A stretch of 16,303 nucleotides of DNA from Pseudomonadota bacterium (GTDB lineage Bacteria; Pseudomonadota; Alphaproteobacteria; Rhizobiales; Xanthobacteraceae). Positions 7,261 to 13,910 of the stretch are shown piece after piece. Location: positions 1-16,303 of the forward strand of contig JAKAMD010000032.1 in NCBI GenBank assembly GCA_021823875.1, given 5' to 3'. Under the pieces are notes generated by a model. It worked only from the letters and a program-made list of their open reading frames with translations. It was not told where the DNA came from and did not search any database. Each line of letters opens with the position of its first letter. Position 1 is the first letter of the stretch. A program made the translations under genes and the position numbers.

Positions 7261-7889
7261 TTGTCCTCGCCCTGGTCGCCGGTGACGGGGCGTTGCGGCG
7301 GCCGCATCAATGATGGATGGCCGTCGAATTTCTGTCCTTTTTGCGGCCCATCCTGATCGATGTAGTGCAGAAAGGCCTGCACGAGGCGCGCACCCTCGTA
7401 GGCTTCGCGCCAATGGAAGCAGTCGCATCCGCGCGAGAGCAGGGCTTCGCCTGGCACGAGACGCGCGCCGTAAGCGCCGGCGTTCCCTTCGACGTAGATC
7501 GGCCAGGGCTCGGCGGGCGCCAGCCCGATATTTAGCGTGACGCTAATTTCGTAGGCGGGCCGGTCGCGGTGGCGCTTAAGGATGTTGTCGCGCTCGTAGA
7601 GCCGGAAATAAGAATAGGTCGGATGCAGCGCCAAGCCAGAACGTCGCTCGACCTGCGGTCGCAGATATTCCGACAATCCGTCGAAGGCCGGATCGCCATA
7701 GCCGGCCGGGGTGTGCGGTACCTGCGCGTCGCCCGACGACAGCAGCCGGCTGGCGAACTTGGTGTGCACATAGGACCAGAAATAGTCCGTCAGCGCCGGT
7801 TCGATCAGCGCCGGCAGAAAGGCATAGCCGTCGCGCGCAAAATCCGCCGGGCGGCCGAGGTCACGTTCTTGCGCTTCGATGGCCGTCAT
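7257..7889 (-). CDS. Fe(II)/2-oxoglutarate-dependent oxygenase 2 (distinct subfamily)
   Basis: A 210-residue protein with a second, divergent 2-oxoglutarate oxygenase signature: H107-R-D109 in NILKRHRDRPAYEIS, distal H159 in RGCDCFHWREAYEG, and R168 in ARLVQAFLHY. The TLNIGL strand and GEALLSRG before the distal His fit the double-stranded beta-helix. It shares no obvious alignment with its neighbour beyond the triad, so this is not a tandem duplication. ATG 7889 is preferred: it lies 17 nt after the B2 stop and removes about 135 upstream codons that merely read through the B2 gene out of frame. A GGGA stands about 10 nt before it. The end overlaps the next gene by ATGA. The substrate is inferred to be the lasso peptide, or perhaps a product of the first oxygenase. 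I do not recognise a characterised member. Confidence 0.82.
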   Translation of the reverse strand: MTAIEAQERDLGRPADFARDGYAFLPALIEPALTDYFWSYVHTKFASRLLSSGDAQVPHTPAGYGDPAFDGLSEYLRPQVERRSGLALHPTYSYFRLYERDNILKRHRDRPAYEISVTLNIGLAPAEPWPIYVEGNAGAYGARLVPGEALLSRGCDCFHWREAYEGARLVQAFLHYIDQDGPQKGQKFDGHPSLMRPPQRPVTGDQGEDK

Positions 7890-7906
7890 TGCCGTTCGAT
7901 CCCAGC

Positions 7907-8383
7907 TCAAATAAAGCACGCGATCTCCGCGAACCTGTTCGCGACCGGATAGCCGGTCACCTCGACACCGGCCGCATCCAACCAGGCATGGGCGTTGAGC
8001 GGCTTTTCCGTTCCGGTGGTGGCGCCGAAATGCATGACGCTTCCGATTCCGCGTCGCCGGAGCATCATCCGCGCCGCCATGGCCTGCGGCAGGCACACCG
8101 CCTTGAACGGCACGTGGCGCGCAGCCCGCGTCACCGCCCAGCCGATCTCGGTGGCCAGCGCCGCTTGCTGTCGTGCTCCGGCCGTGCGCGCCTCGACAAC
8201 GCGCGGATCGCTCGGTGCGACGAACCTGCCGAGCCGGCGCGCCAGCTTCTGAAAGGGGATAAAGATCAGTGCCAGACGCGCCATCAGAAGGCACGCCACT
8301 GCTTCGATTACCAGCGTGCGGCGGCGATGGCCGACCTGACGGAACCTAAGCAGCAGGCGGCGGATCGAGCGCAATCGCGCCAT
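7907..8383 (-). CDS. Lasso leader peptidase, transglutaminase-like (B2)
   Basis: A cysteine protease that removes the leader from the precursor bound by B1. The 158 residues match lasso B2 proteins in length and layout. A basic N-terminus and a hydrophobic segment (about 25-45) come first, then C97 in FKAVCLPQAMAARMMLRRRG, and H132 with D136 in LNAHAWLDAAGVEVTG. These are the Cys-His-Asp triad in family context. The start at 8383 lies 38 nt inside the B1 gene and has GGTGA/GGAG just upstream, so translation of B1 and B2 is probably coupled. B1 and B2 are separate proteins here, unlike the fused McjB type. Confidence 0.93.
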   Translation of the reverse strand: MARLRSIRRLLLRFRQVGHRRRTLVIEAVACLLMARLALIFIPFQKLARRLGRFVAPSDPRVVEARTAGARQQAALATEIGWAVTRAARHVPFKAVCLPQAMAARMMLRRRGIGSVMHFGATTGTEKPLNAHAWLDAAGVEVTGYPVANRFAEIACFI

Positions 8384-8621
8384 GTCTCACCAGCTCCGTA
8401 AGAAACGTTTCAACCTCGGCGCGGCAAGTCTCCGGTGGCACGTCGTATTCGCGCTGCAAATGTGCGCAGACCGAGCCAAGTTCCTGCGGCGTATCGATCA
8501 GTTCCCAGATGCGCGCGCCGACCTCGCTTAGGCCGATATAGTTGCCCTTCTGGGCGCTCATCATCACCAACTCATCGCCAACCTTGGCGGCAAGCCAATC
8601 GCCCTGTTTGCGTACTAGCAT
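8346..8621 (-). CDS. PqqD-like RiPP recognition element (B1)
   Basis: A small winged-helix protein that binds the leader peptide and presents it to the B2 protease and probably the cyclase. The 91 residues carry the PqqD-fold signature: short N-terminal strands (MLVRKQGDWLAAKVGDELVM), then NYIGLSEVGARIWELID and a C-terminal helix pair with YDVPPETCRAEVETFLTEL. The start at 8621 was chosen over upstream codons in the same frame because an AGGAG lies 8 nt before it and the family begins at this point. It follows the sulfotransferase stop by 11 nt and overlaps B2 by 38 nt. The expected partner motif is W33-x-x-P36-x-I38 of the precursor. Confidence 0.91.
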   Translation of the reverse strand: MLVRKQGDWLAAKVGDELVMMSAQKGNYIGLSEVGARIWELIDTPQELGSVCAHLQREYDVPPETCRAEVETFLTELVRHGAIALDPPPAA

Positions 8622-8632
8622 GCTCGCATCTC

Positions 8633-9535
8633 CTATCCCGCGCGTGCTAGCGCGACCGCTGTCGCCAATTCGTAACCGAGCCGCTGCATCATTGGCGCAT
8701 GCGCGGCCTCGATGCGCGCGATTTGTTCGGCGTTGAGTTCGTCGCGCCAGCATTCAGTCTCGCCGCGGCGGAAAAAGTTTCTGCCGTTTTGCGGCGCTTC
8801 GCGAAAGCCCCAGGCGCGTTCTTGGTTTTGCAGTTCTGAAAAATCGGCGAACCGAACCGCCCGACTGATGTCCTGCTCGCTCGCCGGGTGCCGTGCGAAA
8901 TTGAGCAAACCGCGTAGTACGGCGACAGTGTCGGACTGCATGTCTTCGTAGCGAACGAGGTGTACCGGAATATCGGTTTGGTCGAGCCAACTGGCAACAT
9001 GGCCGCTCCAGCCGGGAAGGTGCTGGCGAAGCTGATTGTGCTGTCTGTCCGGCTTTGCACAAAGTACTGCCTGCCGGTCGTTCAGGAAGGCGATAGCGTC
9101 ATCGATGTCGCGGTGAAGGTGATTGGCGAGCGATGGCGCTACATCGCGTGGGTCGCGCACGATCACGATCGCCGCATCGGCGCCGCGCTCGCCGGCCAGC
9201 AGTGGTTCGCCCTGCGGCGTCAGCGTATAGGCATCATGCGCTTTGACGAAACGAACCGGCGTCTGGTCCGGCGCCGTATCATGTTCATCGTCTTCGGCCC
9301 CATTTGCTAGAGTCTCGTAGAGGCGCGGGCGAAGGCAATCGATCTCTTCATGCGTGAGCAAACCGGAATCAATGAGCAGCAGGTGATCAAAAGGCGGGCG
9401 CGCGCTGGCGATGCCGCCGCGTTCCGGCAGATTATTGATGTCAACCGGTGCATCCTTGGCCGACAGGTTGGCAATCAGCATCCGCATCCAGGTGTTGCCG
9501 GATTTCGGATAGGAGGCGAGCCAGATCGTGCGCAT
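8633..9535 (-). CDS. PAPS-dependent sulfotransferase
   Basis: Transfers a sulfuryl group from PAPS to a hydroxyl. The 300 residues show the 5'-phosphosulfate loop YPKSGNTW (9-16), a likely catalytic His in FVKAHDA (H100), and the 3'-phosphate-binding block VIVRDPRDVAPSLANH around residues 124-139. The C-terminal part with GRNFFRRGETECWRDELNAEQ fits the loop that closes over PAPS. The ATG at 9535 overlaps the upstream kinase stop (TGATG). A GTG three bases earlier is an alternative giving one more residue. Sulfotransferase genes are seen near some kinase-type lasso clusters, but I cannot name a characterised sulfated lasso peptide. The predicted core has no Tyr, leaving Ser/Thr or an oxygenase-installed hydroxyl as acceptor. 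An alternative is that it sulfates a small molecule or glycan. Confidence 0.92.
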   Translation of the reverse strand: MRTIWLASYPKSGNTWMRMLIANLSAKDAPVDINNLPERGGIASARPPFDHLLLIDSGLLTHEEIDCLRPRLYETLANGAEDDEHDTAPDQTPVRFVKAHDAYTLTPQGEPLLAGERGADAAIVIVRDPRDVAPSLANHLHRDIDDAIAFLNDRQAVLCAKPDRQHNQLRQHLPGWSGHVASWLDQTDIPVHLVRYEDMQSDTVAVLRGLLNFARHPASEQDISRAVRFADFSELQNQERAWGFREAPQNGRNFFRRGETECWRDELNAEQIARIEAAHAPMMQRLGYELATAVALARAG

Positions 9536-10458
9536 CACGCCGCCTTCTCTCTCAGATGCAGCTCCTGCCAGTGCCGCTCCAGAGTGGAGATCATGTCCGG
9601 CATCGACGTGAAGTCGAGTGTGCGTGTGAGATGATAAATTCCCGCGCTGTTGGCGATCGATGCGGCAGCGTGGAAATAAGTTGCCATTTGCTCCATACGC
9701 CGGACCAATAGTGGGCGGTAGGCGTTGCGCCGCAGGAGCAACGCCGTGTCGACCACATTGGGCTTCTCGATTCCCGGCGCGTGCGGCGGACGCGCCTCCC
9801 GCAATACGTAGACGGCACCAAGCGCGAGCGGCTCGCTAAACACGGCGCCGGGCTCGACAAAGAACTTCTCGAGCCTGGTGCGCACCCGTTCGCCCTGGCG
9901 CTGCACCAGATCGAGCCGGTTGATCGCCTGCGCCCAGAGCTTCAACTGTCGCCCGTCGGGATAGACAGTTGGCGCGCCAGATGCCGACACCGAGAGCGAG
10001 CAGACGTCGTCCGTGACCAGCGGATAGCCGCCCTGCGCCAGAGCTGCGGCAATCGTCGATTTCCATGAGCCGGACGCGCCGCAGAACAGCACGGCCTTGC
10101 CGTTCACGCGCACGGCGCTAGCGTGCAACACGACTTGCTCGCGTTGATGCAGCAGAATGCCGAAGACGGTTCCGACGATGAAGATCGGGATGTCAGCGGT
10201 GCTGGCCTCCGTCTCCGGCGAAAACACGTTCTCGCGGCCGTCGATCAGCAAAAAGCGGGCGATCCCGGGGATCCGCAACAAGAAAGTCTTACCGGCGATC
10301 TGCCAGGTCGGACCGGCCACGCTGGCGTGCGGAATGCTGTGCGGCACCGGTCCGGGCCGGATAGTCACTTGCGGTGCGCATTGAGGCGGGCTCACATTCA
10401 TCCCAGGCAGGACGATCTCACTCGCCACCGAAAGCCCGGAAACCCGATAGAATTTCAC
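9535..10458 (-). CDS. HPr-kinase-like lasso peptide kinase (K)
   Basis: Homologue of the C-terminal HPr kinase/phosphorylase domain. In paeninodin-type clusters this family phosphorylates the C-terminal Ser of the precursor. Marks, numbered from the GTG at 10458 (307 residues): start FYRVSGLSVASEIVLPG as in the family, LHASAV (111-116), P-loop GASGSWKST (127-135), and TDD (149-151). The P-loop has Trp132 where the family has Gly before the Lys; the codon is TGG, one change from GGG. GTG 10458 is preferred over the GTG at 10527 because the family motif starts here, a GGCGGG lies 8 nt upstream, and the candidate promoter and palindrome overlap 10527. It is the first gene of the minus-strand operon and overlaps the sulfotransferase by one base. 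Its likely target is Ser67 of the precursor. Confidence 0.9.
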   Translation of the reverse strand: MKFYRVSGLSVASEIVLPGMNVSPPQCAPQVTIRPGPVPHSIPHASVAGPTWQIAGKTFLLRIPGIARFLLIDGRENVFSPETEASTADIPIFIVGTVFGILLHQREQVVLHASAVRVNGKAVLFCGASGSWKSTIAAALAQGGYPLVTDDVCSLSVSASGAPTVYPDGRQLKLWAQAINRLDLVQRQGERVRTRLEKFFVEPGAVFSEPLALGAVYVLREARPPHAPGIEKPNVVDTALLLRRNAYRPLLVRRMEQMATYFHAAASIANSAGIYHLTRTLDFTSMPDMISTLERHWQELHLREKAA

Positions 10459-10514
10459 TGGTTTGCCCGCCTCTCGACTGGCGCCTGCCGGCGCTGCGAC
10501 CAATGCGTGTAAAT

Positions 10515-10544
10515 AGCATAAAGGCACCTTTATGAGGGAGGCAA
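10515..10544 (-). promoter_or_regulatory. Candidate promoter of the lasso biosynthetic operon
   Basis: On the minus strand TTGCCT (10544-10539) and TATGCT (10520-10515) are 18 bp apart, each matching four of six sigma70 consensus bases. Transcription would start near 10508, downstream of the GTG at 10527 and upstream of the GTG at 10458, which supports the shorter kinase. Confidence 0.4.
10517..10534. promoter_or_regulatory. Perfect 8-2-8 palindrome, candidate operator of the lasso operon
   Basis: CATAAAGG (10517-10524) and CCTTTATG (10527-10534) are exact reverse complements with a CA centre. The site overlaps the candidate -10 element and fills the spacer of the operon promoter, the usual place for a repressor site. 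No regulator gene lies inside the cluster. Confidence 0.5.
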
Positions 10545-10647
10545 GAGCCGGTGAGGCCGGCCGCCGCGCGACTAGGCGCTATCTTTGCCCGGTCCGAGAG
10601 CTATCGGCCGCCGCCTGCGATTGGTGCCCTCTTGTGCCCGCTTTGCG

Positions 10648-10676
10648 TTGACAGCGGCGGGTCCGGTGCGTAGAAA
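10648..10676 (+). promoter_or_regulatory. sigma70 promoter of rpmJ
   Basis: A perfect TTGACA (10648-10653), a 17-bp spacer and TAGAAA (10671-10676, four of six). The start of transcription would be near 10683, about 23 bp before the rpmJ ATG. It is divergent from the lasso operon promoter. Confidence 0.6.
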
Positions 10677-10705
10677 CCCCGTCAAACGCGCATCCCGAGA
10701 AACCG

Positions 10706-10831
10706 ATGAAAGTTCGTAACTCATTGAAATCACTGCGGGCCCGCCACCGCAACAACCGCCTCGTCAGGCGCAAGGGCCGGCTCTACGTGATCAACAAGAC
10801 CAATCGCCGCTTCAAGGCTCGGCAAGGTTGA
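10706..10831 (+). CDS. rpmJ: 50S ribosomal protein L36
   Basis: A 41-residue, strongly basic protein, MKVRNSLKSLRARHRNNRL followed by VRRKGRLYVINKTNRRFKARQG. It is the cysteine-free (zinc-independent) form of L36 found in Alphaproteobacteria, slightly longer than the 37-38-residue zinc-ribbon form, and sits in the large ribosomal subunit. A consensus-like promoter and a short GAGA ahead of the ATG support expression. Being a conserved housekeeping gene it marks the right-hand border of the accessory lasso cluster. Confidence 0.95.
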   Translation: MKVRNSLKSLRARHRNNRLVRRKGRLYVINKTNRRFKARQG

Positions 10832-10918
10832 TCCCGCGCCCCCTTGGGGCGCTTCGTTCATTTGCCATGACTTGTGCCATGACTTGGCCGCAAGGGGAGG
10901 GGAGATTACCCTTTACCC

Positions 10919-11533
10919 ATGCGATCACGATTCCGCACGTGCCTTCCCGGTCTGCTGCTGGCGCTCGCCTTTGCGACGCCCGCCGGCGCGGCGCCACGTC
11001 AATGGGTGGAGCCGCCGAAAAAACTGCCGCACGTCCAGCAAGGCGTCGACCACACCAAGAACCTCAACTTCCTGTTCGGCGCTCTGAAGGCGGCGCCCGA
11101 CGACGAAACCGCCAAGGCGATCGAGAACCGCATCTGGGCGTTGTGGATGGTCTCGCGCAGCGATACCGCCAATCTGTTGATGACGCGCGTGCGCAAGGCG
11201 GTGGAGGACAAGGACCTCGATCTCGCCATCACGCTGCTCGACGCCGTCGTCAAGATCCGGCCCGACTATGTCGAAGCCTGGAACCGGCGCGCCACCATTT
11301 ATTACATGAAGCGGGACTATGGCCGCGCGCTCGCCGACCTTCATCAGGTACTCAAGCGCGAACCGCGCCACTTCGGTGCGTTGTCGGGCCTTGGGCTCAT
11401 CCTGCAGGACATCGGCGATGACAAGCAGGCGCTCGAGGTTTATCGCCGCACGCTGAATATCTATCCGCGCATCGAACGCATCCCCAACCTGGTGAAAGAA
11501 CTGACCATCAAGGTCGAAGGCCGGGATATTTAG
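10919..11533 (+). CDS. Exported tetratricopeptide-repeat protein
   Basis: 204 residues. A signal peptide (MRSRFRT, then LPGLLLALAFATPAGA, likely cleavage near residue 24) sends it to the periplasm. The mature part has two or three TPR units: DLAITLLDAVVKIRPDYVEAW, RATIYYMKRDYGRALADLHQ with VLKREPRHFGAL, and GLILQDIGDDKQALEVYRR with TLNIYP. TPRs mediate protein contacts; no enzymatic domain is visible, so the role is unknown. The ATG is preceded by a purine-rich AGGGGAGGGGAG stretch, a little further away than usual. Its end overlaps the convergent cytochrome gene by 26 nt. Confidence 0.85.
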   Translation: MRSRFRTCLPGLLLALAFATPAGAAPRQWVEPPKKLPHVQQGVDHTKNLNFLFGALKAAPDDETAKAIENRIWALWMVSRSDTANLLMTRVRKAVEDKDLDLAITLLDAVVKIRPDYVEAWNRRATIYYMKRDYGRALADLHQVLKREPRHFGALSGLGLILQDIGDDKQALEVYRRTLNIYPRIERIPNLVKELTIKVEGRDI

Positions 11534-12695
11534 GCGTCGGCCGGCTCTCTCCGCGCGGCTCCTGGTCGCGCTCACCCATCGGAACAGAAATCTTCGAGTC
11601 GCCAAAGCGGCCGCTGGCGGCGTCGCGGTGGCAGGCCACGCAACGGCTCTTGCTGCCGACCGACGCGCGGGCAAACCAGAAAGCGGGTACAGCCGCATGT
11701 ATGCTGCGCCATGCCGGCATTGACGTGATGCGGCGCGGTTCGCTTTCCGAAGCAATGCGGAACCGAACGCCGGCTTCGGTGTCCCACGCTTCGGCGGAAT
11801 GGGTGGCAAGGTAGCCGGCGATTTCGACCAGCGCTGCCGCCGGCAGTTTCGAGTTGTCCATCCCGAAATGATTGTCGAGTTGGCTGAGCACGGCCTGCCA
11901 TGAAGCGGCCGGCAAGAGACTGGGGTGATAGGGCGCGTGGCAGATGCCGCAGGTGCGGAGATAGGTGGCGTTGACAGGTCCTGGCGGGACTCCTCGGGGC
12001 GGCATGCGCCCGAGCAGCACCAATATCAGTGCGCCGCCGCCGATGAGAGCCGCGCAACTCGCCAAGGCTGCGCCCCAGTGCGGCCGGCGATGCCTCGGCA
12101 GGTGCGTGCTCGCAGGGACGACCTTGTAGCCGGTGATCATCGCGGCAACGAGGTTTTCGCGGGTCAGCCAGGATTCGATAACGACGCCGCCGAGATGGCC
12201 GGCCACCATCAGGCAGATCGTCCAAACTAATATGAGATGAATGGTCTTGGCGGTATCGCCGACCGCATAACTCGCGATGCCGGCGAGCGGCCCGATCTTC
12301 TCTTCGCCGCCCTCGGTCAGCAGGCCGGTGACGACAAGTCCGCACAGCACGGCGGCGAGGGCGAAAATCATGGCCGCGCCGGCCGGATTGTGGCCGATAT
12401 AGTGGCGCGGACTAAGCATCAACACGCCGCGCAGATGGCCGAACGTTTCCTTGGGCGAATAGGTGAAGCTGCCGAGGCGGCTGTATTCGGACCCGAAGGC
12501 GGCCCAGACGAAGCGGAATGCGAGCAAGACCAGGATCGTGTAGCCGGCCCAGCGATGGGCGCCGAGCCACCATTGCGGCAGGACATAGCCCGTCACGAAA
12601 GCGGAGACGGTGGCGGTAACCAAAAGCCAATGAAAAACGCGCGTGGGAATATCCCACACCAAGACACGACGATGACGACCGACCATCGCTGTCAT
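11508..12695 (-). CDS. Cytochrome b561-dihaem cytochrome c fusion
   Basis: 395 residues with two modules. Residues 1-230 form a cytochrome b561 / hydrogenase b-type membrane domain: VWDIPTRVFHW near the start, several hydrophobic helices, and candidate haem-b ligands His22, His47, His153 and His167. After a last helix (about 208-228) comes a periplasmic dihaem cytochrome c domain with C249-G-I-C252-H and C352-V-A-C355-H. The block LLPAASWQAVLSQLDNHFG with IAGYLATHS matches the DHC dihaem family. The likely role is moving electrons across the inner membrane between quinone or haem b and periplasmic acceptors. ATG 12695 is used; MVGRHRR at 12686 is an alternative. The polypeptide ends in a Pro/Arg/Glu-rich tail. 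Confidence 0.92.
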   Translation of the reverse strand: MTAMVGRHRRVLVWDIPTRVFHWLLVTATVSAFVTGYVLPQWWLGAHRWAGYTILVLLAFRFVWAAFGSEYSRLGSFTYSPKETFGHLRGVLMLSPRHYIGHNPAGAAMIFALAAVLCGLVVTGLLTEGGEEKIGPLAGIASYAVGDTAKTIHLILVWTICLMVAGHLGGVVIESWLTRENLVAAMITGYKVVPASTHLPRHRRPHWGAALASCAALIGGGALILVLLGRMPPRGVPPGPVNATYLRTCGICHAPYHPSLLPAASWQAVLSQLDNHFGMDNSKLPAAALVEIAGYLATHSAEAWDTEAGVRFRIASESEPRRITSMPAWRSIHAAVPAFWFARASVGSKSRCVACHRDAASGRFGDSKISVPMGERDQEPRGESRPTPKYPGLRP

Positions 12696-13156
12696 AGCTT
12701 CAACCTGCGGTTCGTAAGTTGCGGACTATCGTGCTGAGCTTCCAGCGCGGCGCGCTCATTGCTCATAGGAGCGGCACATCAATCAAGAACGTTATTGTCG
12801 CAGTCTTCACGGCCGCCGTTGGAGCCGTTTGACTGATGTCTAAAACATGAGTCTCCGGCCGGAAGTACTTGGACTGAAAACGAGGACATCGGGGCGCTCG
12901 CGCCACCCGTGCTGCTGGCAATCAGGTGGGATGCGGCGTGGCCTGCGGAGGCGTTTAATGGCGAGATCTATAATGCTCTGAATTTATTTCCGCTTTCGGC
13001 GCAACAACGGCCTCGGCCGAGCTTGCAGCGGGTTCGAGCCGGTCGCGAATGACCCGTAGCCGACATGACATCGCCATCTTGGAGCATAGCCCCTTTACCT
13101 GCTCCGGAACATTTTCGTAGCATCCGAGCGGGGCGAATTCATTGCGGGGGGTGGAG
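12696..13156. other. Gene-poor intergenic region
   Basis: About 460 bp without a convincing gene. The only longer minus-strand frame (12955-13215) has unremarkable composition, overlaps the start of the next gene and shows no family motif. One plus-strand frame reads A-F-N-G-E-I-Y-N at 12951-12974, like the asparagine synthetase glutaminase motif, but the flanks do not match. Promoters for the flanking divergent genes presumably lie here; none is clear. Confidence 0.5.
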
Positions 13157-13540
13157 ATGGGGTTTCTGCGACAACTAATCGCCGTAAGTGCGTGCCTCAC
13201 GCTGCAACTTTCCACGGCTGGCGCAGAAGCGCCGAGAATGGCGTCTTCGCAAATACTTAAGCCGGCGGATCTGACTGCAAAAGAGGCGAGCTACTACAAA
13301 ACCCTGGCCGACCCCGAGGTCGCAAAGAACTTCATCATAACTCGTTCCTATGTGCGGCTTTGCCAGCAAGTCGTTGATAAGAAGCTGCCAGCGGATCAGC
13401 TTCCCGATAAGCCCTTAGGCTTTAGCGTGCGCTACTTACTTGCCGGTGAGGTGACAATGATCAATCGCGCGATAAGTGACTCCATCATCGCCGAGATGTG
13501 CAAAAACGATACGAGAGGCTGCTCTGGCAACAAAAAATGA
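13157..13540 (+). CDS. Small exported protein of unknown function
   Basis: 127 residues from the ATG at 13157. The frame opens at a TTG at 13142, but the ATG has a G-rich ribosome binding site (GGGGGG...GGAG) directly before it. The N-terminus is a signal peptide (MGFLRQLIAVSACLTLQLSTAGA, cleavage likely before EAPR). The mature part is about 100 residues, mostly helical in look, with Cys in RLCQQVV and a CKNDTRGC end that could form disulfides. I do not recognise the family and see no operon partner. Composition and the signal peptide make a real gene likely but not certain. Confidence 0.55.
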   Translation: MGFLRQLIAVSACLTLQLSTAGAEAPRMASSQILKPADLTAKEASYYKTLADPEVAKNFIITRSYVRLCQQVVDKKLPADQLPDKPLGFSVRYLLAGEVTMINRAISDSIIAEMCKNDTRGCSGNKK

Positions 13541-13910
13541 TGATCATGAAAGCGCCGCACTAACTTTCTCAGACTCCGTCGCCCGCCTCCATTCTACTGT
13601 TAAGCGAAATGATCGAATGAACTATTTGATGTCGGCTTATGGCCCATCGCGTCTATTCATGGCACCGCAGCAATTCGGTCGCTATTGGTGCACTTCGGAC
13701 TCTGGCAAGCCATCCGCCCGACCGGTTTATGGGTTCACGGCGTACAAGAAGAAATAGTGGCGCCCGATCTCTTTATCGCGTGCGATTCCCGATCGGATGA
13801 AAAATTTTAAAGGGGGAATCGAAGATTGGAACACTTCGCGCTGAGGCTGACGCGTGCCAAGAAGCCTCAAGTCCGCAGCTTGGCGCCGATCAACAGATCA
13901 AACCGGCTGG
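13541..13910. other. Mostly non-coding stretch with one doubtful small frame
   Basis: A frame that could start at ATG 13617 and end at 13757 would give 46 residues ending in FTAYKKK, without a ribosome binding site or recognisable domain, so it is not called as a gene. An 8-bp inverted repeat, CGATTCCC (13783-13790) and GGGAATCG (13814-13821), encloses an AAAATTTT run. It could be a hairpin but lacks the form of a standard terminator. Confidence 0.35.

Noticed and set aside
12951..12974. A-F-N-G-E-I-Y-N in a plus-strand frame, resembling the asparagine synthetase FNGEIYN motif and a possible gene remnant
   Set aside because: The residues before and after do not match asparagine synthetase, the frame has no good start and closes soon after; most likely chance. 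A protein search of 12880-13050 would settle it.
12955..13215. 86-codon minus-strand frame in the gene-poor region
   Set aside because: It overlaps the start and signal peptide of the plus-strand exported protein, and shows no domain or convincing start signal.
13476..13757. 93-codon plus-strand frame after the small exported protein
   Set aside because: Half of it overlaps the upstream gene in another frame, no ribosome binding site is seen for the inner ATG, and no family is recognisable; kept only as a note in the gap entry.
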